A stretch of DNA of 64,000 nucleotides, taken from the NCBI RefSeq assembly GCF_900109365.1, contig NZ_FNZR01000002.1, positions 682,001 to 746,000 of the forward strand, given 5' to 3'. The position numbers were made by a program, and so were the translations under genes. The notes beneath the pieces were generated by a model, which saw nothing but the letters and a program-made list of their open reading frames with translations, was not told the origin of the DNA and did not search any database. Below, piece by piece: positions 17,817 to 27,791 of this stretch (its first letter is position 1; every line of letters begins with the position of its first letter). The DNA comes from Parapedobacter koreensis. Its GTDB lineage: Bacteria > Bacteroidota > Bacteroidia > Sphingobacteriales > Sphingobacteriaceae.

Positions 17817-18887
17817 ATGAAAAGACTACCAGTGTTCATCAGTTTACTGGCATTAGCCAGCACATCGTCTGTCCGGCCCCAACCGGACAAAGGCTTGAAG
17901 GATTATTATGCGGCCTATTTTCCCATCGGCGTGGCCGTCAACCCGAGAAGCCTTGACGGTGAGGAAGCCGCGTTTATCCAGCAGCACTTCAATAGTGTCA
18001 CCGCTGAAAATGCCATGAAAATGGGACCGCTGCAACCCAAGGAGGGTGTATTCAACTGGGAACTTGCTGATGATATCGTGGCATTTGCTGCTTCCCGCGG
18101 CATGCGGATTAGGGGCCATGCCCTATGCTGGCACCAGCAGGTGGCCGACTGGTTTTTCGTGGATGACGAAGGCCAACCAGTCTCCAGGGAAATCCTGCTG
18201 GAACGCCTGCGGACGCACATCCATACCGTCATGAAGCGGTACAAGGGGAAGGTATATGCTTGGGATGTCGTGAATGAAGCCATTGACGACAACCCGGAAA
18301 ACCTGTTGCGGCCATCAAAATGGACGGCGATCATCGGTGAAGACTTCGTGGAAAAAGCCTTTGAATTTGCCCACGAAGCCGATCCGGATGCCAAGCTCTT
18401 CTACAACGACTACAACAGCGAACGACCGGAGAAGGTGGAGCGTATCTACACACTGCTGAAACGGCTCAAAGACAAAAACGTCCCGATACATGGTGTCGGG
18501 CTGCAAGCACACTGGTCTGTTTTTGAACCTTCGGAAGACCAATTGCGCTATGCGTTGGATCGGTTTTCCTCGCTCGGACTGGAGCTGCACATCACCGAAC
18601 TGGATGTCTCGGTATATCCCTGGGAAAAGGAACGCCGCTCCAAACGTGCCGACGAATCCGATGTGTATACCGAGGCCATGCAAAAAGCCCAGGCCGAAAA
18701 ATACGCGATGGCATTCCGGGTATTCCGTGATTACCGCGACGTCCTGACCAGTGTCACCTTCTGGAATGCCAACGACCGCTACACCTGGCTCGATAATTAC
18801 CCGGTAGCGGGAAGGAAAAATCATCCCTCCCTATTCGATACCCAGCGGAAACCCAAAAGGGCTTATTGGAGGGTGGTAGATTTCTAA
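17817..18887 (+). CDS. GH10 endo-1,4-beta-xylanase, periplasmic
   Basis: 356 aa, a single uninterrupted GH10 barrel without binding modules. Weak signal peptide (first 20 or so residues), so probably periplasmic, acting on imported oligosaccharides. Family motifs: FNSVTAENAMKMG (about 58-70), RGHALCWHQQ (99-108), acid/base Glu154 in YAWDVVNEAID, nucleophile Glu261 in LHITELDVSVY. Starts 11 bp after GH67. The division of labour with the CBM-bearing surface GH10 at the other end of the locus is typical of xylan loci. Confidence 0.95.
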   Translation: MKRLPVFISLLALASTSSVRPQPDKGLKDYYAAYFPIGVAVNPRSLDGEEAAFIQQHFNSVTAENAMKMGPLQPKEGVFNWELADDIVAFAASRGMRIRGHALCWHQQVADWFFVDDEGQPVSREILLERLRTHIHTVMKRYKGKVYAWDVVNEAIDDNPENLLRPSKWTAIIGEDFVEKAFEFAHEADPDAKLFYNDYNSERPEKVERIYTLLKRLKDKNVPIHGVGLQAHWSVFEPSEDQLRYALDRFSSLGLELHITELDVSVYPWEKERRSKRADESDVYTEAMQKAQAEKYAMAFRVFRDYRDVLTSVTFWNANDRYTWLDNYPVAGRKNHPSLFDTQRKPKRAYWRVVDF

Positions 18888-18919
18888 TCCTTTAATAAAA
18901 CCCATTAAAACACCGAGTT

Positions 18920-21739
18920 ATGCAGAAAATCGCCGTTTTCATAGGAATTTTAGGAATCGTACAGATCGCATACGCATCCGGCAAGGAATTTCCCATTGTT
19001 GGCAGCCACCAAGCGGCCAACATCATGGTCGACAGCAGCGAACACCGTAGTGTACTGCGGGCAGCCTCGGACTTACAATTGGATATCGAGCGCATCACCG
19101 CCGTACGGCCCACATTGAATGGCAAGGGTACCCCTGCCACTATCATCATCGGTACCATCGGAAAATCACGCGTCATCGATGAACTGGTTCGCACGGGAAC
19201 GATTGACATGACCGATGTCACCGGCAAATGGGAAAGCACGCTCATCGAAGTGGTAGACAACCCCACTTCAGATATTGCACAGGCGCTGGTCATTGCAGGC
19301 AGCGACAACCGGGGTACCATCTTCGGGATTTATGATGTCTCCTACCAAATCGGGGTATCCCCATGGCACTATTGGGCTGATGTACCCGTGAAAAAAAGCG
19401 ACGAGCTGTTCTTCCCGGCCAAAAGGACGGTTCTCCAATCCCCCGCCGTCAAATACCGGGGCATCTTTATCAACGACGAGGCCCCAGCACTGGCGGGCTG
19501 GGCTGAAAAATACCACGGTGGCTTCACCCATACCTTCTACGAAAAAGTATTCGAGCTTATCCTCCGTCTTAAAGGCAACTTCCTGTGGCCTGCCATGTGG
19601 GGCCGGGCATTCAACGACGACGACTCACTGAATCCCGTGCTGGCCGATCAATATGGCATCGTGCTGGGCACTTCCCACCACGAGCCCATGGTGCGTGCGC
19701 ACGACGAATGGCGGCGCTACGGCAATGGGTCGTGGGATTATCAAACCAACAAAACTGCACTCCAAGCATTCTGGAAAGCAGGCATCCAGCGGATGGGTAC
19801 TCATGAAAACCTGGTGACCATCGGCATGCGGGGCGACGGCGACGAGCCGATGACCGAAGGCACGGCCATCGGACTGCTGGAAACCATCGTGGCCGACCAG
19901 CGCCAAATCATCAGCGAAGTTACCGGGAAAGATGCAACAGCAGTACCGCAAGTGTGGGCGCTGTACAAAGAAGTGCAGGACTACTACGACCATGGCATGC
20001 GCGTGCCCGATGACGTGACCCTCCTGCTCTGCGATGACAACTGGGGCAACATCCGCAAGCTACCCAAGCTGTCCGACCCGCCGCGCAAGGGAGGCTATGG
20101 CATCTACTACCACTTCGATTATGTAGGCGGCCCGCGCAACTACAAATGGCTGAACACAAACCCCATTACCAGAGTATGGGAACAGATGAACCTGGCTTAT
20201 CAGTATGGTGCCACCCAGCTATGGATTGTGAATGTCGGCGACATCAAGCCCATGGAATTTCCCACGGAATTTTTCCTCGACATGGCGTGGTCGCCCGAAC
20301 GCTGGGGTGCCGCGCAACTGCATGCATATACCGTGGAATGGGCGCAGAAACAATTCGGCGAAACCCATGCAAGCGACATCGCCGAGTTCCTTGCGCAGTA
20401 CACCAAATTCAACGGCCGCCGCAAGCCTGAGCTGCTCGATGCCGATACCTACAGCCTCCACTACTACCGCGAATGGGAACGCGTGGTGGCCGACTACAAC
20501 GCCTTAGCCGACCGCGCCCAAGCTGTCCATGAGCGACTACCCGCGCAATACCGCGACGCCTACTACCAGTTGGTACTCTTTCCCATCCTGGCCTGCGCCA
20601 ACCTCTACGAGCTCTACTATACCGTAGCCAAAAACCGGCTCTACGCCTCCCAGCGGCGCGCGGCAACCAATACGATGGCCGAACAGGCCGAAACCTTGTT
20701 CGCAAAAGATTCCCTGCTCACCCATCAGTACAACGACGTGATGGCCGGAGGCAAATGGAGCCACATGATGGACCAAACCCATATCGGCTATACGTACTGG
20801 CAGCAGCCCGAACATCAGGTCATGCCCGAGGTAAAACGCCTCACCATGCCCACAGAGGCCCGGATGGGCGTACACGCCGAAGGGTTCCGGTTTGACGGAC
20901 AGCAGCAACCGCTATTGCCCGAACTGAACCCCCATACGCGCGACAGCGCCTACATCGAAATCTTCAACCAAGGGGAAGGCACGTTCCCGTTCGAAGCGAA
21001 GTCTTCGGCCGACTGGGTGCGGCTTTCCGATACAGGCGGGACGATCAGCGATGAACTGCGACTATGGGTGTATATCGACTGGGACAAGGTCCCTGCCGGG
21101 AAACATACCGCCACCATCCGCATAAAAGGGACAGGACAGGAAACACGTGTGCAGATCCCCATACATTATTACCCGCTACCTAAGGCTGAACAACCCAACA
21201 CCTTTATCGAAAACAACGGCTATGTCGCCATCGAAGCACATCACTACAGTGAAGCGGTGGATGCCAAGGGCATCCAGTGGCAGGTGCTACCGGATTACGG
21301 GCGCACGGAGTCTGCCGTCGCGGCCATGCCCGTGACCGCCCCTCCCCTGCCTTGGGACGAAGGAAGCCCGCACCTGGTATACCGCTTTTATAGCCACGGC
21401 GAAGGCGACGCCCAGGTGACGCTGCACGTATCACCCACCCTCAATTTCAACGGGGAAGGCCATCTGAGGCTGGCCGTATCCGTGGATGGGCAGGCTCCGC
21501 AATTGATCAACATCAACGAAGACGGATCCGAGAAAGCATGGGGTGAGGGGGTTGCCAACAACATCAAGCATGTGGTTTCCCGCCATTCGCTTGCCGATAG
21601 CGGGAAACATGCCTTAAAGGTATGGTTCGTCGACCCCGGTGTGGTATTGCAACGGGTGGTCATTGACCTCGGCGGCGAACAGCCGAGTTATTTGGGGCCG
21701 CCAGAAAGCTTATGCAGCCGCAACAACGCCTCCAAGTAA
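18920..21739 (+). CDS. GH115 xylan alpha-1,2-glucuronidase
   Basis: 939 aa. Removes (4-O-methyl-)glucuronic acid from internal as well as terminal xylose residues of glucuronoxylan. Signal peptide about 1-20. The GH115 core is clear: VKYRGIFINDEAPALAGW, LWPAMWGRAFNDDDSLNP, LGTSHHEPMVRAHDEW, TIGMRGDGDEPMTEG and LLCDDNWGNIRKLP. A C-terminal beta-rich domain (about 760-935) ends YLGPPES, the usual family end. The stop codon lies 52 bp inside the GH88 gene on the opposite strand, so the last codons are read through the antisense gene. Third enzyme of the lacI operon. Confidence 0.95.
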   Translation: MQKIAVFIGILGIVQIAYASGKEFPIVGSHQAANIMVDSSEHRSVLRAASDLQLDIERITAVRPTLNGKGTPATIIIGTIGKSRVIDELVRTGTIDMTDVTGKWESTLIEVVDNPTSDIAQALVIAGSDNRGTIFGIYDVSYQIGVSPWHYWADVPVKKSDELFFPAKRTVLQSPAVKYRGIFINDEAPALAGWAEKYHGGFTHTFYEKVFELILRLKGNFLWPAMWGRAFNDDDSLNPVLADQYGIVLGTSHHEPMVRAHDEWRRYGNGSWDYQTNKTALQAFWKAGIQRMGTHENLVTIGMRGDGDEPMTEGTAIGLLETIVADQRQIISEVTGKDATAVPQVWALYKEVQDYYDHGMRVPDDVTLLLCDDNWGNIRKLPKLSDPPRKGGYGIYYHFDYVGGPRNYKWLNTNPITRVWEQMNLAYQYGATQLWIVNVGDIKPMEFPTEFFLDMAWSPERWGAAQLHAYTVEWAQKQFGETHASDIAEFLAQYTKFNGRRKPELLDADTYSLHYYREWERVVADYNALADRAQAVHERLPAQYRDAYYQLVLFPILACANLYELYYTVAKNRLYASQRRAATNTMAEQAETLFAKDSLLTHQYNDVMAGGKWSHMMDQTHIGYTYWQQPEHQVMPEVKRLTMPTEARMGVHAEGFRFDGQQQPLLPELNPHTRDSAYIEIFNQGEGTFPFEAKSSADWVRLSDTGGTISDELRLWVYIDWDKVPAGKHTATIRIKGTGQETRVQIPIHYYPLPKAEQPNTFIENNGYVAIEAHHYSEAVDAKGIQWQVLPDYGRTESAVAAMPVTAPPLPWDEGSPHLVYRFYSHGEGDAQVTLHVSPTLNFNGEGHLRLAVSVDGQAPQLININEDGSEKAWGEGVANNIKHVVSRHSLADSGKHALKVWFVDPGVVLQRVVIDLGGEQPSYLGPPESLCSRNNASK

Positions 21740-22878
21740 TAGTAGTCGCCATAGTTGATAGACGTATTGATCTCGCTCCCGTTCGGCTTATGCCCCGTGA
21801 CACCTTTCAGCAATGCCGTATTGCCCGGCATGTCTACCCGATAATGGTCAAAAAGCGACCGGAGCATCGCCTGCGCACAATCAAAATACGTGTCTTTTTC
21901 AGGCCCTTCAACAAACGTGCAAAGCTCCAGCAGGGCCGATGCAACGATGGCGGCCGCCGATGCATCGCGCGGCGCATCCGGGATATCGGGGTCGTCGAAA
22001 TCCCAGTAGGGAACCAAGTCATCGGGCAACCTATCGAGGTATACGTCGGTTACTTGCTGGGCAAAATCCAAAAATTTCGGATCGTGTGTTTCCCGATAGA
22101 CCATAGTAAATCCGTAGATAGCCCAAGCCTGCCCGCGTGCCCATACGCTTTGATCCGCAAACCCTTGATGAGTCACTTGTTTAATTCGCTTTCCGGTATC
22201 TTTGTCATATACCACGACATGGTAGACTGTGTGGTCTGGCCTGAACTGGTTCGCCATCGTCACCTCCGCGTGTTTCACCGCGATGTCATACAACGAATCC
22301 GCACCACCATTCTTTGACGCCCAAAACAACAATTCGAGATTGATCATATTGTCGATGATCGTGTTGTGCTGTGGCCATTCCAAGTTTGGCACTGATCTGG
22401 GCCAGGACAAGATGGTACCGACGCGGGGGTTGTACAAGGTAGCCAAGCTATCTGCCGTTGCCAAAATAACTGGTTTGTATGCTTCATTTGAAGTTAGCCG
22501 ATACCCATTGCCAAAACTATTGAATACCTGAAAGCCCAAGTCGTGGTCGGTCGCTGGTTCCTGCGAGAGCGGCAACAACTGCTTAGTAAATATGTCGGCT
22601 GTCTTCAACAATGTCTCATCACGCGTAGCTTCATAGGCATACCATAAGATGCCGGGCCAAAATCCACTGGTCCAATCGCTATGGCTCACATATCGCCAAG
22701 TCTTTCCATCTTCGGTAATGTTTCGAGGGATATTTGGCGGATCGGGTGGTAAAAGGGCTAAAGTCTGACGCACTTTCGCTACACTGTAATCGATTTCGTG
22801 TTGAACGTCATATTGCTGCTCGTTTTGGCAAGACAGGATAAGCGCTAATGGGGGAATCAGCTTGAATAAAAGTTTCAT
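21688..22878 (-). CDS. GH88 unsaturated glucuronyl hydrolase, lipoprotein
   Basis: 396 aa. GH88 enzymes remove the 4,5-unsaturated uronic acid that a polysaccharide lyase leaves on the non-reducing end of its products. The leader ends LALILSC (lipid site Cys17). Family motifs of the (alpha/alpha)6 barrel: HSDWTSGFWPG (66-76), DHDLGFQVFNSFGNGY with catalytic Asp113, and IIDNMINLELLFWAS with Asp176, which match Asp88 and Asp149 of the Bacillus UGL enzyme. Last gene of the susC-susD-lyase-GH97-GH88 operon, 25 bp after GH97. Its final 52 bp overlap the GH115 gene. Together with the lyase it implies a uronic-acid polymer as target. Confidence 0.94.
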   Translation of the reverse strand: MKLLFKLIPPLALILSCQNEQQYDVQHEIDYSVAKVRQTLALLPPDPPNIPRNITEDGKTWRYVSHSDWTSGFWPGILWYAYEATRDETLLKTADIFTKQLLPLSQEPATDHDLGFQVFNSFGNGYRLTSNEAYKPVILATADSLATLYNPRVGTILSWPRSVPNLEWPQHNTIIDNMINLELLFWASKNGGADSLYDIAVKHAEVTMANQFRPDHTVYHVVVYDKDTGKRIKQVTHQGFADQSVWARGQAWAIYGFTMVYRETHDPKFLDFAQQVTDVYLDRLPDDLVPYWDFDDPDIPDAPRDASAAAIVASALLELCTFVEGPEKDTYFDCAQAMLRSLFDHYRVDMPGNTALLKGVTGHKPNGSEINTSINYGDYYYLEALLRLHKLSGGPK

Positions 22879-22903
22879 CAGTATAGTTTACGTAAGCGCG
22901 TTT

Positions 22904-24802
22904 TCAATCCTTCGGAAAAATCCAAACCGCCTGACCACCAGAAGCCTGCAGATCAGCATTCAACTGCATCGATCGGTTTACGACAAGTTCACGGATACCG
23001 ACTTTCGTGCGTGTTGACACATGTTGGTCATCTTCATAAATTTTGGCAACGTATTCCTTGCCTTCTTCCAAAAAATCCAATGGGATATTCAATTTCCGTG
23101 CGTCGTTGTTGGTAATACTTCCTACAAACCAACGGTCGCCAGTCCTGCGGGCAACGCTAATGTATTCACCAATCTCACCCTGCACAACCCGGGTATCGTC
23201 CCACACGGTGGGCACCTGGTCAAAAAACTCCAGTTCGGGTTCGTCCCGGCTGTCGCTGGGCTTGTCATACCAGTACAAGAATTGAAGCGGACTGTAATAA
23301 ACGACAGACAAAGCCAATTGATGCGCCGACGTCGTTTTAAGCAGCCGTACATTCGTCAGTCCATGTCGGGTATCGAACGTTGTTTTGCCATCGAAATCCT
23401 GCCGGTAATAACAGATGGTATAGTCTGCCGCACCTTGGGTATACCGGGTAAACGGCAAGGTCACATTGTGCGTGGCATCCGGAAACTCTTCATTGCCATA
23501 AATTCCCTCCTGTGATAGCAGATTCGGGTAGGTACGGCTGAACCCCGATGGCCGGTATTCATCGTGGATATCTACTATTAATCCATATTCCGCACACTTC
23601 CGGACAGCCTCGTGCATCCAAGCCGTCCAGTATTGCGAGCCCACCTGCACAAAACCAAATTTTAGGCCGTCTACGCCCCAGGACTTGTAAAGGGGCAGGA
23701 TGTCATCCAGTTGCTGAAACAGCGCCCGCTGATTGACATATAAGATAACTCCGATGCCACGTTGTTTAGCATAAGCAATGACGGTTTTAAGGTCTAACGC
23801 ATCCGGGTTCGAGTTGCGTGCCGGATCCAACGTAACCGTGGTCGCATCAGACGATTTGCTGCCTTCAGGCCCATACCAACCGGCGTCGAACATCAAATAC
23901 TGGAGATGATGCTTGACAGCAAAGTCGATGGTAGCTTTCGCGCCTTCTGTTGTAAGTGTTACTTCGCGCATCGCTTTCCCGGGTTTAATCCACCACGGAT
24001 TATCGATTTCACTTGGTGGATTGAGATTAAGCAGCAGGTCGTTATGCTCAATCAATTGCCCCGGTCGCTCTGCCACCATAATGACCCGCCATGGTGTTTG
24101 GTAAGGTGCGATGTGATCCACCGGACCGTACATGGCACCTTTTATCGTATTGGCTTTATGTGCACTGAGCACGAATTTGGTACGCACATAATCGACTACG
24201 GCCGCTTCTGTCAACAGCACATAAGGACCATTCTCTAAGGTCAATACCAATGGGCGCTCGCTTTCACCAGGCCAATCCGCCAATGGCCGTTTCTCATAGA
24301 CGCTTTGGGCTTGCTTGGTAAAATAAGCCTGTGTGTTGGCTGGCAGCTGAAACTCCGTATATTCGTCGGTCACTTGAAAATATTCGTTCCCGGGAAACCG
24401 ATAGCGGAAGGCGATGCCCTCATTATATGCCCGAATCTGTAGCTTCAATTGCTTCTTATCCGTTCCCTTTTTCGTAACCGTCAACTCACAAGACCGATAA
24501 TGGTCGGTCACCTGTGATCGCTCACCGTAGATCGGCTTCCACACCGTATCGGTTTCCCCGATTGTCTGATCGGCTATTTCCAGTCCGACGGACCAATCTT
24601 CGGCCGCCCGGATGCCCAGCTGGGACTCCAGGATAACGGGTGTTCCCCGATAAGCTACCATATACCACAACCTTTCCTTGGCCGTATAAACCTGCATTTC
24701 GTAGTTGCCATCGGGCGATTTCAATGACAAACGCTGTGCGACACCTATCCGGCCGCACATAAGAAGAAGAGATAGCGCAATTAAACGCAACGTAATTGAC
24801 AT
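22904..24802 (-). CDS. GH97 alpha-glycosidase, inverting SusB-like type
   Basis: 632 aa. Signal peptide 1-23 (MSITLRLIALSLLLMCGRIG then VAQ). N-terminal beta-sandwich about 24-290, (beta/alpha)8 barrel about 291-560 (LMFDAGWYGPEG), C-terminal beta domain. In retaining GH97 galactosidases the barrel carries a nucleophile Asp at the position that here reads LKFGF (380-384), so that residue is missing. Instead the protein has DIHDEYRPSG (411-420), RTYPNL and QEGIYGNEE, as in the inverting alpha-glucosidase branch that includes SusB. ATG 24802 was preferred over ATG 24841, which overlaps the lyase gene and spoils the signal peptide. Likely role: removes alpha-linked sugars from products of the neighbouring lyase. 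Substrate unknown. Confidence 0.9.
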   Translation of the reverse strand: MSITLRLIALSLLLMCGRIGVAQRLSLKSPDGNYEMQVYTAKERLWYMVAYRGTPVILESQLGIRAAEDWSVGLEIADQTIGETDTVWKPIYGERSQVTDHYRSCELTVTKKGTDKKQLKLQIRAYNEGIAFRYRFPGNEYFQVTDEYTEFQLPANTQAYFTKQAQSVYEKRPLADWPGESERPLVLTLENGPYVLLTEAAVVDYVRTKFVLSAHKANTIKGAMYGPVDHIAPYQTPWRVIMVAERPGQLIEHNDLLLNLNPPSEIDNPWWIKPGKAMREVTLTTEGAKATIDFAVKHHLQYLMFDAGWYGPEGSKSSDATTVTLDPARNSNPDALDLKTVIAYAKQRGIGVILYVNQRALFQQLDDILPLYKSWGVDGLKFGFVQVGSQYWTAWMHEAVRKCAEYGLIVDIHDEYRPSGFSRTYPNLLSQEGIYGNEEFPDATHNVTLPFTRYTQGAADYTICYYRQDFDGKTTFDTRHGLTNVRLLKTTSAHQLALSVVYYSPLQFLYWYDKPSDSRDEPELEFFDQVPTVWDDTRVVQGEIGEYISVARRTGDRWFVGSITNNDARKLNIPLDFLEEGKEYVAKIYEDDQHVSTRTKVGIRELVVNRSMQLNADLQASGGQAVWIFPKD

Positions 24803-24809
24803 AGTTGAA

Positions 24810-25940
24810 TTAATTTGGAGATCGGAATAATAAGGTACCATAGCCCGGATGGTCAGCCGTCCACGGCTCGCCTTCTGGCATTATTTTATCTACCACCATT
24901 CGGGTATAGAACGGATTTAACTTAGCCCGCTTTTCATAATGATTAAGGACAATTTCGAAAACACCACGCCATTTACCACGGTCATGGTGTGCGATTTCGG
25001 CATGGTAATACTTGCCTGTCCTGTCCAGCCAAGTCGAGAACGGCACATCAAATCCTAAATTATATTTTGCAGTATATTCAAAACCTGCGAGCAGACGGTT
25101 TTCCGCGGCCCCGTACATATCCAATCCCTGGTTGTAGCCGATTTCGCAAGCTTCTGCCAGGCAGCCCAGACCAAATTGCGTATGCGCTTGATCTCGTCCG
25201 CTTTCCTGGCATTGCCCCGCTTCATTGATCACATAGTGCGTCAGCCGGCCATTCCCCTCGCCCTTGTAAAAATACGTGACCGCACGGTCAAACATTTCCC
25301 TATCATCCAGGAATACACCGAACGTCATCATGGCCTTGATACAAGCTGCATCCCAGTTGCCATTGGCAAACGTAGCAAATTCAGCGATGACCGGATACAG
25401 CACTTCACGTACCATGCGCTCGAAAGCCGCGATCCGCTGCGTATCCCAGTCCGCATCACTATGTCGAATAAGCTCTGCCGCGTTGACCAACAGGTGACCA
25501 CACAAAGAAGCCATCAATTCCCTATCGTGGTTGATGACCTCTTTCAATTCCCTCGCATAGCCATCCATGATTTCAACAGCTTTGGCAGCATGCCGCTGAT
25601 CGCCCGTGAGCCTCCATTGTACCGCATTGTAGTAAGCTGCTAAGCAGTCGTCCTCGAATTCCTTCTTGTGCAGGTTTGGCTCATTGGGCTGGCTGCCCAT
25701 CCGCGAAACGACATCATATGGACCATTGACATCATATTGATAAGAGGCACGCCTATCTTTCAAAAACAAGGCATAAGCGTTGGCCCACGGCTCACGGTTC
25801 TCCGTGATTGCCTGCTTAATTGCCATCAGCGCATCTTCCGTATGCAAAATGCCAGGATGAACGAATGGTTCTTCAGTTTGCTGGGCAGCCCCCCACCTGC
25901 CCAGCAATAAACCAATAATAATTAACCAAAATTTTTTCAT
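24810..25940 (-). CDS. Alginate-lyase-fold polysaccharide lyase (PF05426 type)
   Basis: 376 aa. Signal peptide 1-20 (MKKFWLIIIG then LLLGRWGAAQ). The body is an (alpha/alpha) toroid of the alginate lyase superfamily: PGILHTEDAL near the N-terminus, NGNWDAACIKAMMTFGVFLDD (193-213) and the QCQESGRDQAHTQFGLG segment (243-259). Such proteins cleave beta-1,4-linked uronic acids by beta-elimination; characterised relatives act on alginate or on glucuronan (families PL5 and PL38). Which family this belongs to cannot be settled by eye. The GH88 gene two positions on would process its unsaturated products. ATG 25940, 10 bp after the susD stop, was chosen; an upstream TTG lies inside susD. Confidence 0.8.
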   Translation of the reverse strand: MKKFWLIIIGLLLGRWGAAQQTEEPFVHPGILHTEDALMAIKQAITENREPWANAYALFLKDRRASYQYDVNGPYDVVSRMGSQPNEPNLHKKEFEDDCLAAYYNAVQWRLTGDQRHAAKAVEIMDGYARELKEVINHDRELMASLCGHLLVNAAELIRHSDADWDTQRIAAFERMVREVLYPVIAEFATFANGNWDAACIKAMMTFGVFLDDREMFDRAVTYFYKGEGNGRLTHYVINEAGQCQESGRDQAHTQFGLGCLAEACEIGYNQGLDMYGAAENRLLAGFEYTAKYNLGFDVPFSTWLDRTGKYYHAEIAHHDRGKWRGVFEIVLNHYEKRAKLNPFYTRMVVDKIMPEGEPWTADHPGYGTLLFRSPN

Positions 25941-25950
25941 TTCCAAAAGT

Positions 25951-27768
25951 TTACCATCCAGGGTTATTTCCAATCTCCGAGCCGTTTGACAGCGTATTTA
26001 GCCAAGCCAGTGGAATCGGCCTTAAATAAAACTTGGACTCTCCAGTGGTCAATTGTGTCTGGATGCCGCCAAAGATATTGGCCGTATCCCAGTTGTGTGC
26101 CAGTACGCGCTCGCCCAAGCGACCCGTCCGTTGCAGGTCGTTCCAATGAGACACTTCACCAAACAGCTCCAATGCACGTTCATCAAGGATATCATCCAGG
26201 GTAATCGTTCCGGTTTTTCGCAGGCTTCCTGGGACCTTCGCTGCACGCTCACGTACCTCATTGAGGTAAAACGAAGCTTGCCCATTGTCTCCGTTTTGCA
26301 ATGCGGCCTCCGCGGCAATCAGATACGTTTCCGCCAAACGGAAAAGATAGATATTCCGGGTTCCGGAAGCCGCATTACTTTCATTATAAATCGTGTTGGC
26401 GTCCTTGAATTTCCAGACCGGCAAGAAAGCCCGCGTATTGGAATTGCTGGTTTGGTACGCATTCCGGAAATAATCGTCCTGCGACATATCGTCCGGATCG
26501 CCCGTAGGGAAATTGTATACGGTAAATTCCACGGCATCTTTATCTTCCTGAGTCCAAAACTTGAAGTTCGGGTCGCTCGGCACTGGAAAATACACTACGG
26601 TATCCCCAAGTGCAAATCGGCCGGCCACGGGCGAAGTACATTGGAACCAGTTTTTACCGGTGTTCCTTCCATCGATTGACGTAGCCGGATCGGCGTTCAG
26701 CGGGCTCATGAAAGTCACTTCCGCGCGGCGGTCATTTGCCCAGTCAAAGAGCATATAGAAATATTTCGTCGGCACAAAGCTCGCGTCATCGTTGCTATAA
26801 TAGTTATCCTTCGAAAGGCCCGGCCAACCCTCCCGGTAAGGAAAGAGGTAATACATATGCCGACCATTCACGTTGTTGTTTGCCGTTTCCGAGAAGCCTA
26901 TCGAGAAGATAATTTCGTCGTTGCGCTGATTGGCCTGCCGGTGTACCTGCATATAATCGTCCAACAGGCTATGCCCCGAATTGTTGATGACATCTATCGC
27001 ATCATTGAATGCATTTTGATAATCTGTCGGTGCCGCATAATCTTCATATCCCCGGGTAAGCAATACCAGCGCACGAAGGTGTTTTGCTGCAGCAGCGGAG
27101 GCCCGCCCGTAATTCACGCCAGTCTGCCGTGTAGGCAATAGCTCGATAGCCTCGCCCAGATCGGACAAAATCTGCTCGTAAAATGCCGATGCGGGGCTCA
27201 TGTCAGCAGTATATACCGGAGCCATCGGTTCTTCTGTCAATAGTGGCCCCTGTCCCCAATTTTTGACGATTTCAAACAGATAGAGTGCGCGAAGGAATTT
27301 CGCCTCCGCTATGCGCGTGGCCAGCACCGCCTCATCGATACCGTCCAGGTCTTGATCACGTGTCAGCACGTCCGGTGCACGGCCTATTGCTGCATTCACA
27401 TTTTTCAAGGCACTGTACAACCGGTTCCAATGTGCATTTAGGCTTCCTTGATTCGCATCAAACGTCACCGTATACTGGTTAAGGGGCGATACCGAGCCCA
27501 CAAAATTCTGGGTTACGACATCCGTTCCCAATTGCGATATATTGATATAGTCTTTACTATTATAAATGCTGCGCAAATCAGCATAGCAGCCAATGACTAA
27601 ATTTTCATAACCTGATGCCGTCATGAAAAATTCTTCAGCAGACTGACTGGAGTAGTTGACTTCATCCAAGAAGTCACTGCACGCAGCCAATGAGCCTGCG
27701 ATACCAAGGAGGGCAACCCCTTTAACGATATATTTCGATAATTTCATTTTTCTCATTTTTAAGTTCAT
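25951..27768 (-). CDS. SusD/RagB-family glycan-binding lipoprotein (pair 3)
   Basis: 605 aa. The leader ends AGSLAAC followed by SDFLDEVNYSSQ, the standard lipidated SusD start. The helical core (EAKFLRALYLFEIVKNWGQGP) and a C-terminal tail ending LSNGSEIGNNPGW are typical. Three in-frame ATGs (27768, 27756, 27747) are possible; the first follows a GGGTTAGG stretch and was chosen. Located 23 bp after its SusC partner. The cargo is unknown; with lyase, GH97 and GH88 downstream, a uronate-bearing oligosaccharide is likely. Confidence 0.95.
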   Translation of the reverse strand: MNLKMRKMKLSKYIVKGVALLGIAGSLAACSDFLDEVNYSSQSAEEFFMTASGYENLVIGCYADLRSIYNSKDYINISQLGTDVVTQNFVGSVSPLNQYTVTFDANQGSLNAHWNRLYSALKNVNAAIGRAPDVLTRDQDLDGIDEAVLATRIAEAKFLRALYLFEIVKNWGQGPLLTEEPMAPVYTADMSPASAFYEQILSDLGEAIELLPTRQTGVNYGRASAAAAKHLRALVLLTRGYEDYAAPTDYQNAFNDAIDVINNSGHSLLDDYMQVHRQANQRNDEIIFSIGFSETANNNVNGRHMYYLFPYREGWPGLSKDNYYSNDDASFVPTKYFYMLFDWANDRRAEVTFMSPLNADPATSIDGRNTGKNWFQCTSPVAGRFALGDTVVYFPVPSDPNFKFWTQEDKDAVEFTVYNFPTGDPDDMSQDDYFRNAYQTSNSNTRAFLPVWKFKDANTIYNESNAASGTRNIYLFRLAETYLIAAEAALQNGDNGQASFYLNEVRERAAKVPGSLRKTGTITLDDILDERALELFGEVSHWNDLQRTGRLGERVLAHNWDTANIFGGIQTQLTTGESKFYLRPIPLAWLNTLSNGSEIGNNPGW

Positions 27769-27791
27769 CCTAACCCTTCATCATTCTTTGA

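Noticed and set aside
24803-24841. Longer start of GH97 at ATG 24841
   Set aside because: It overlaps the upstream lyase gene and places 13 extra residues before a normal signal peptide.
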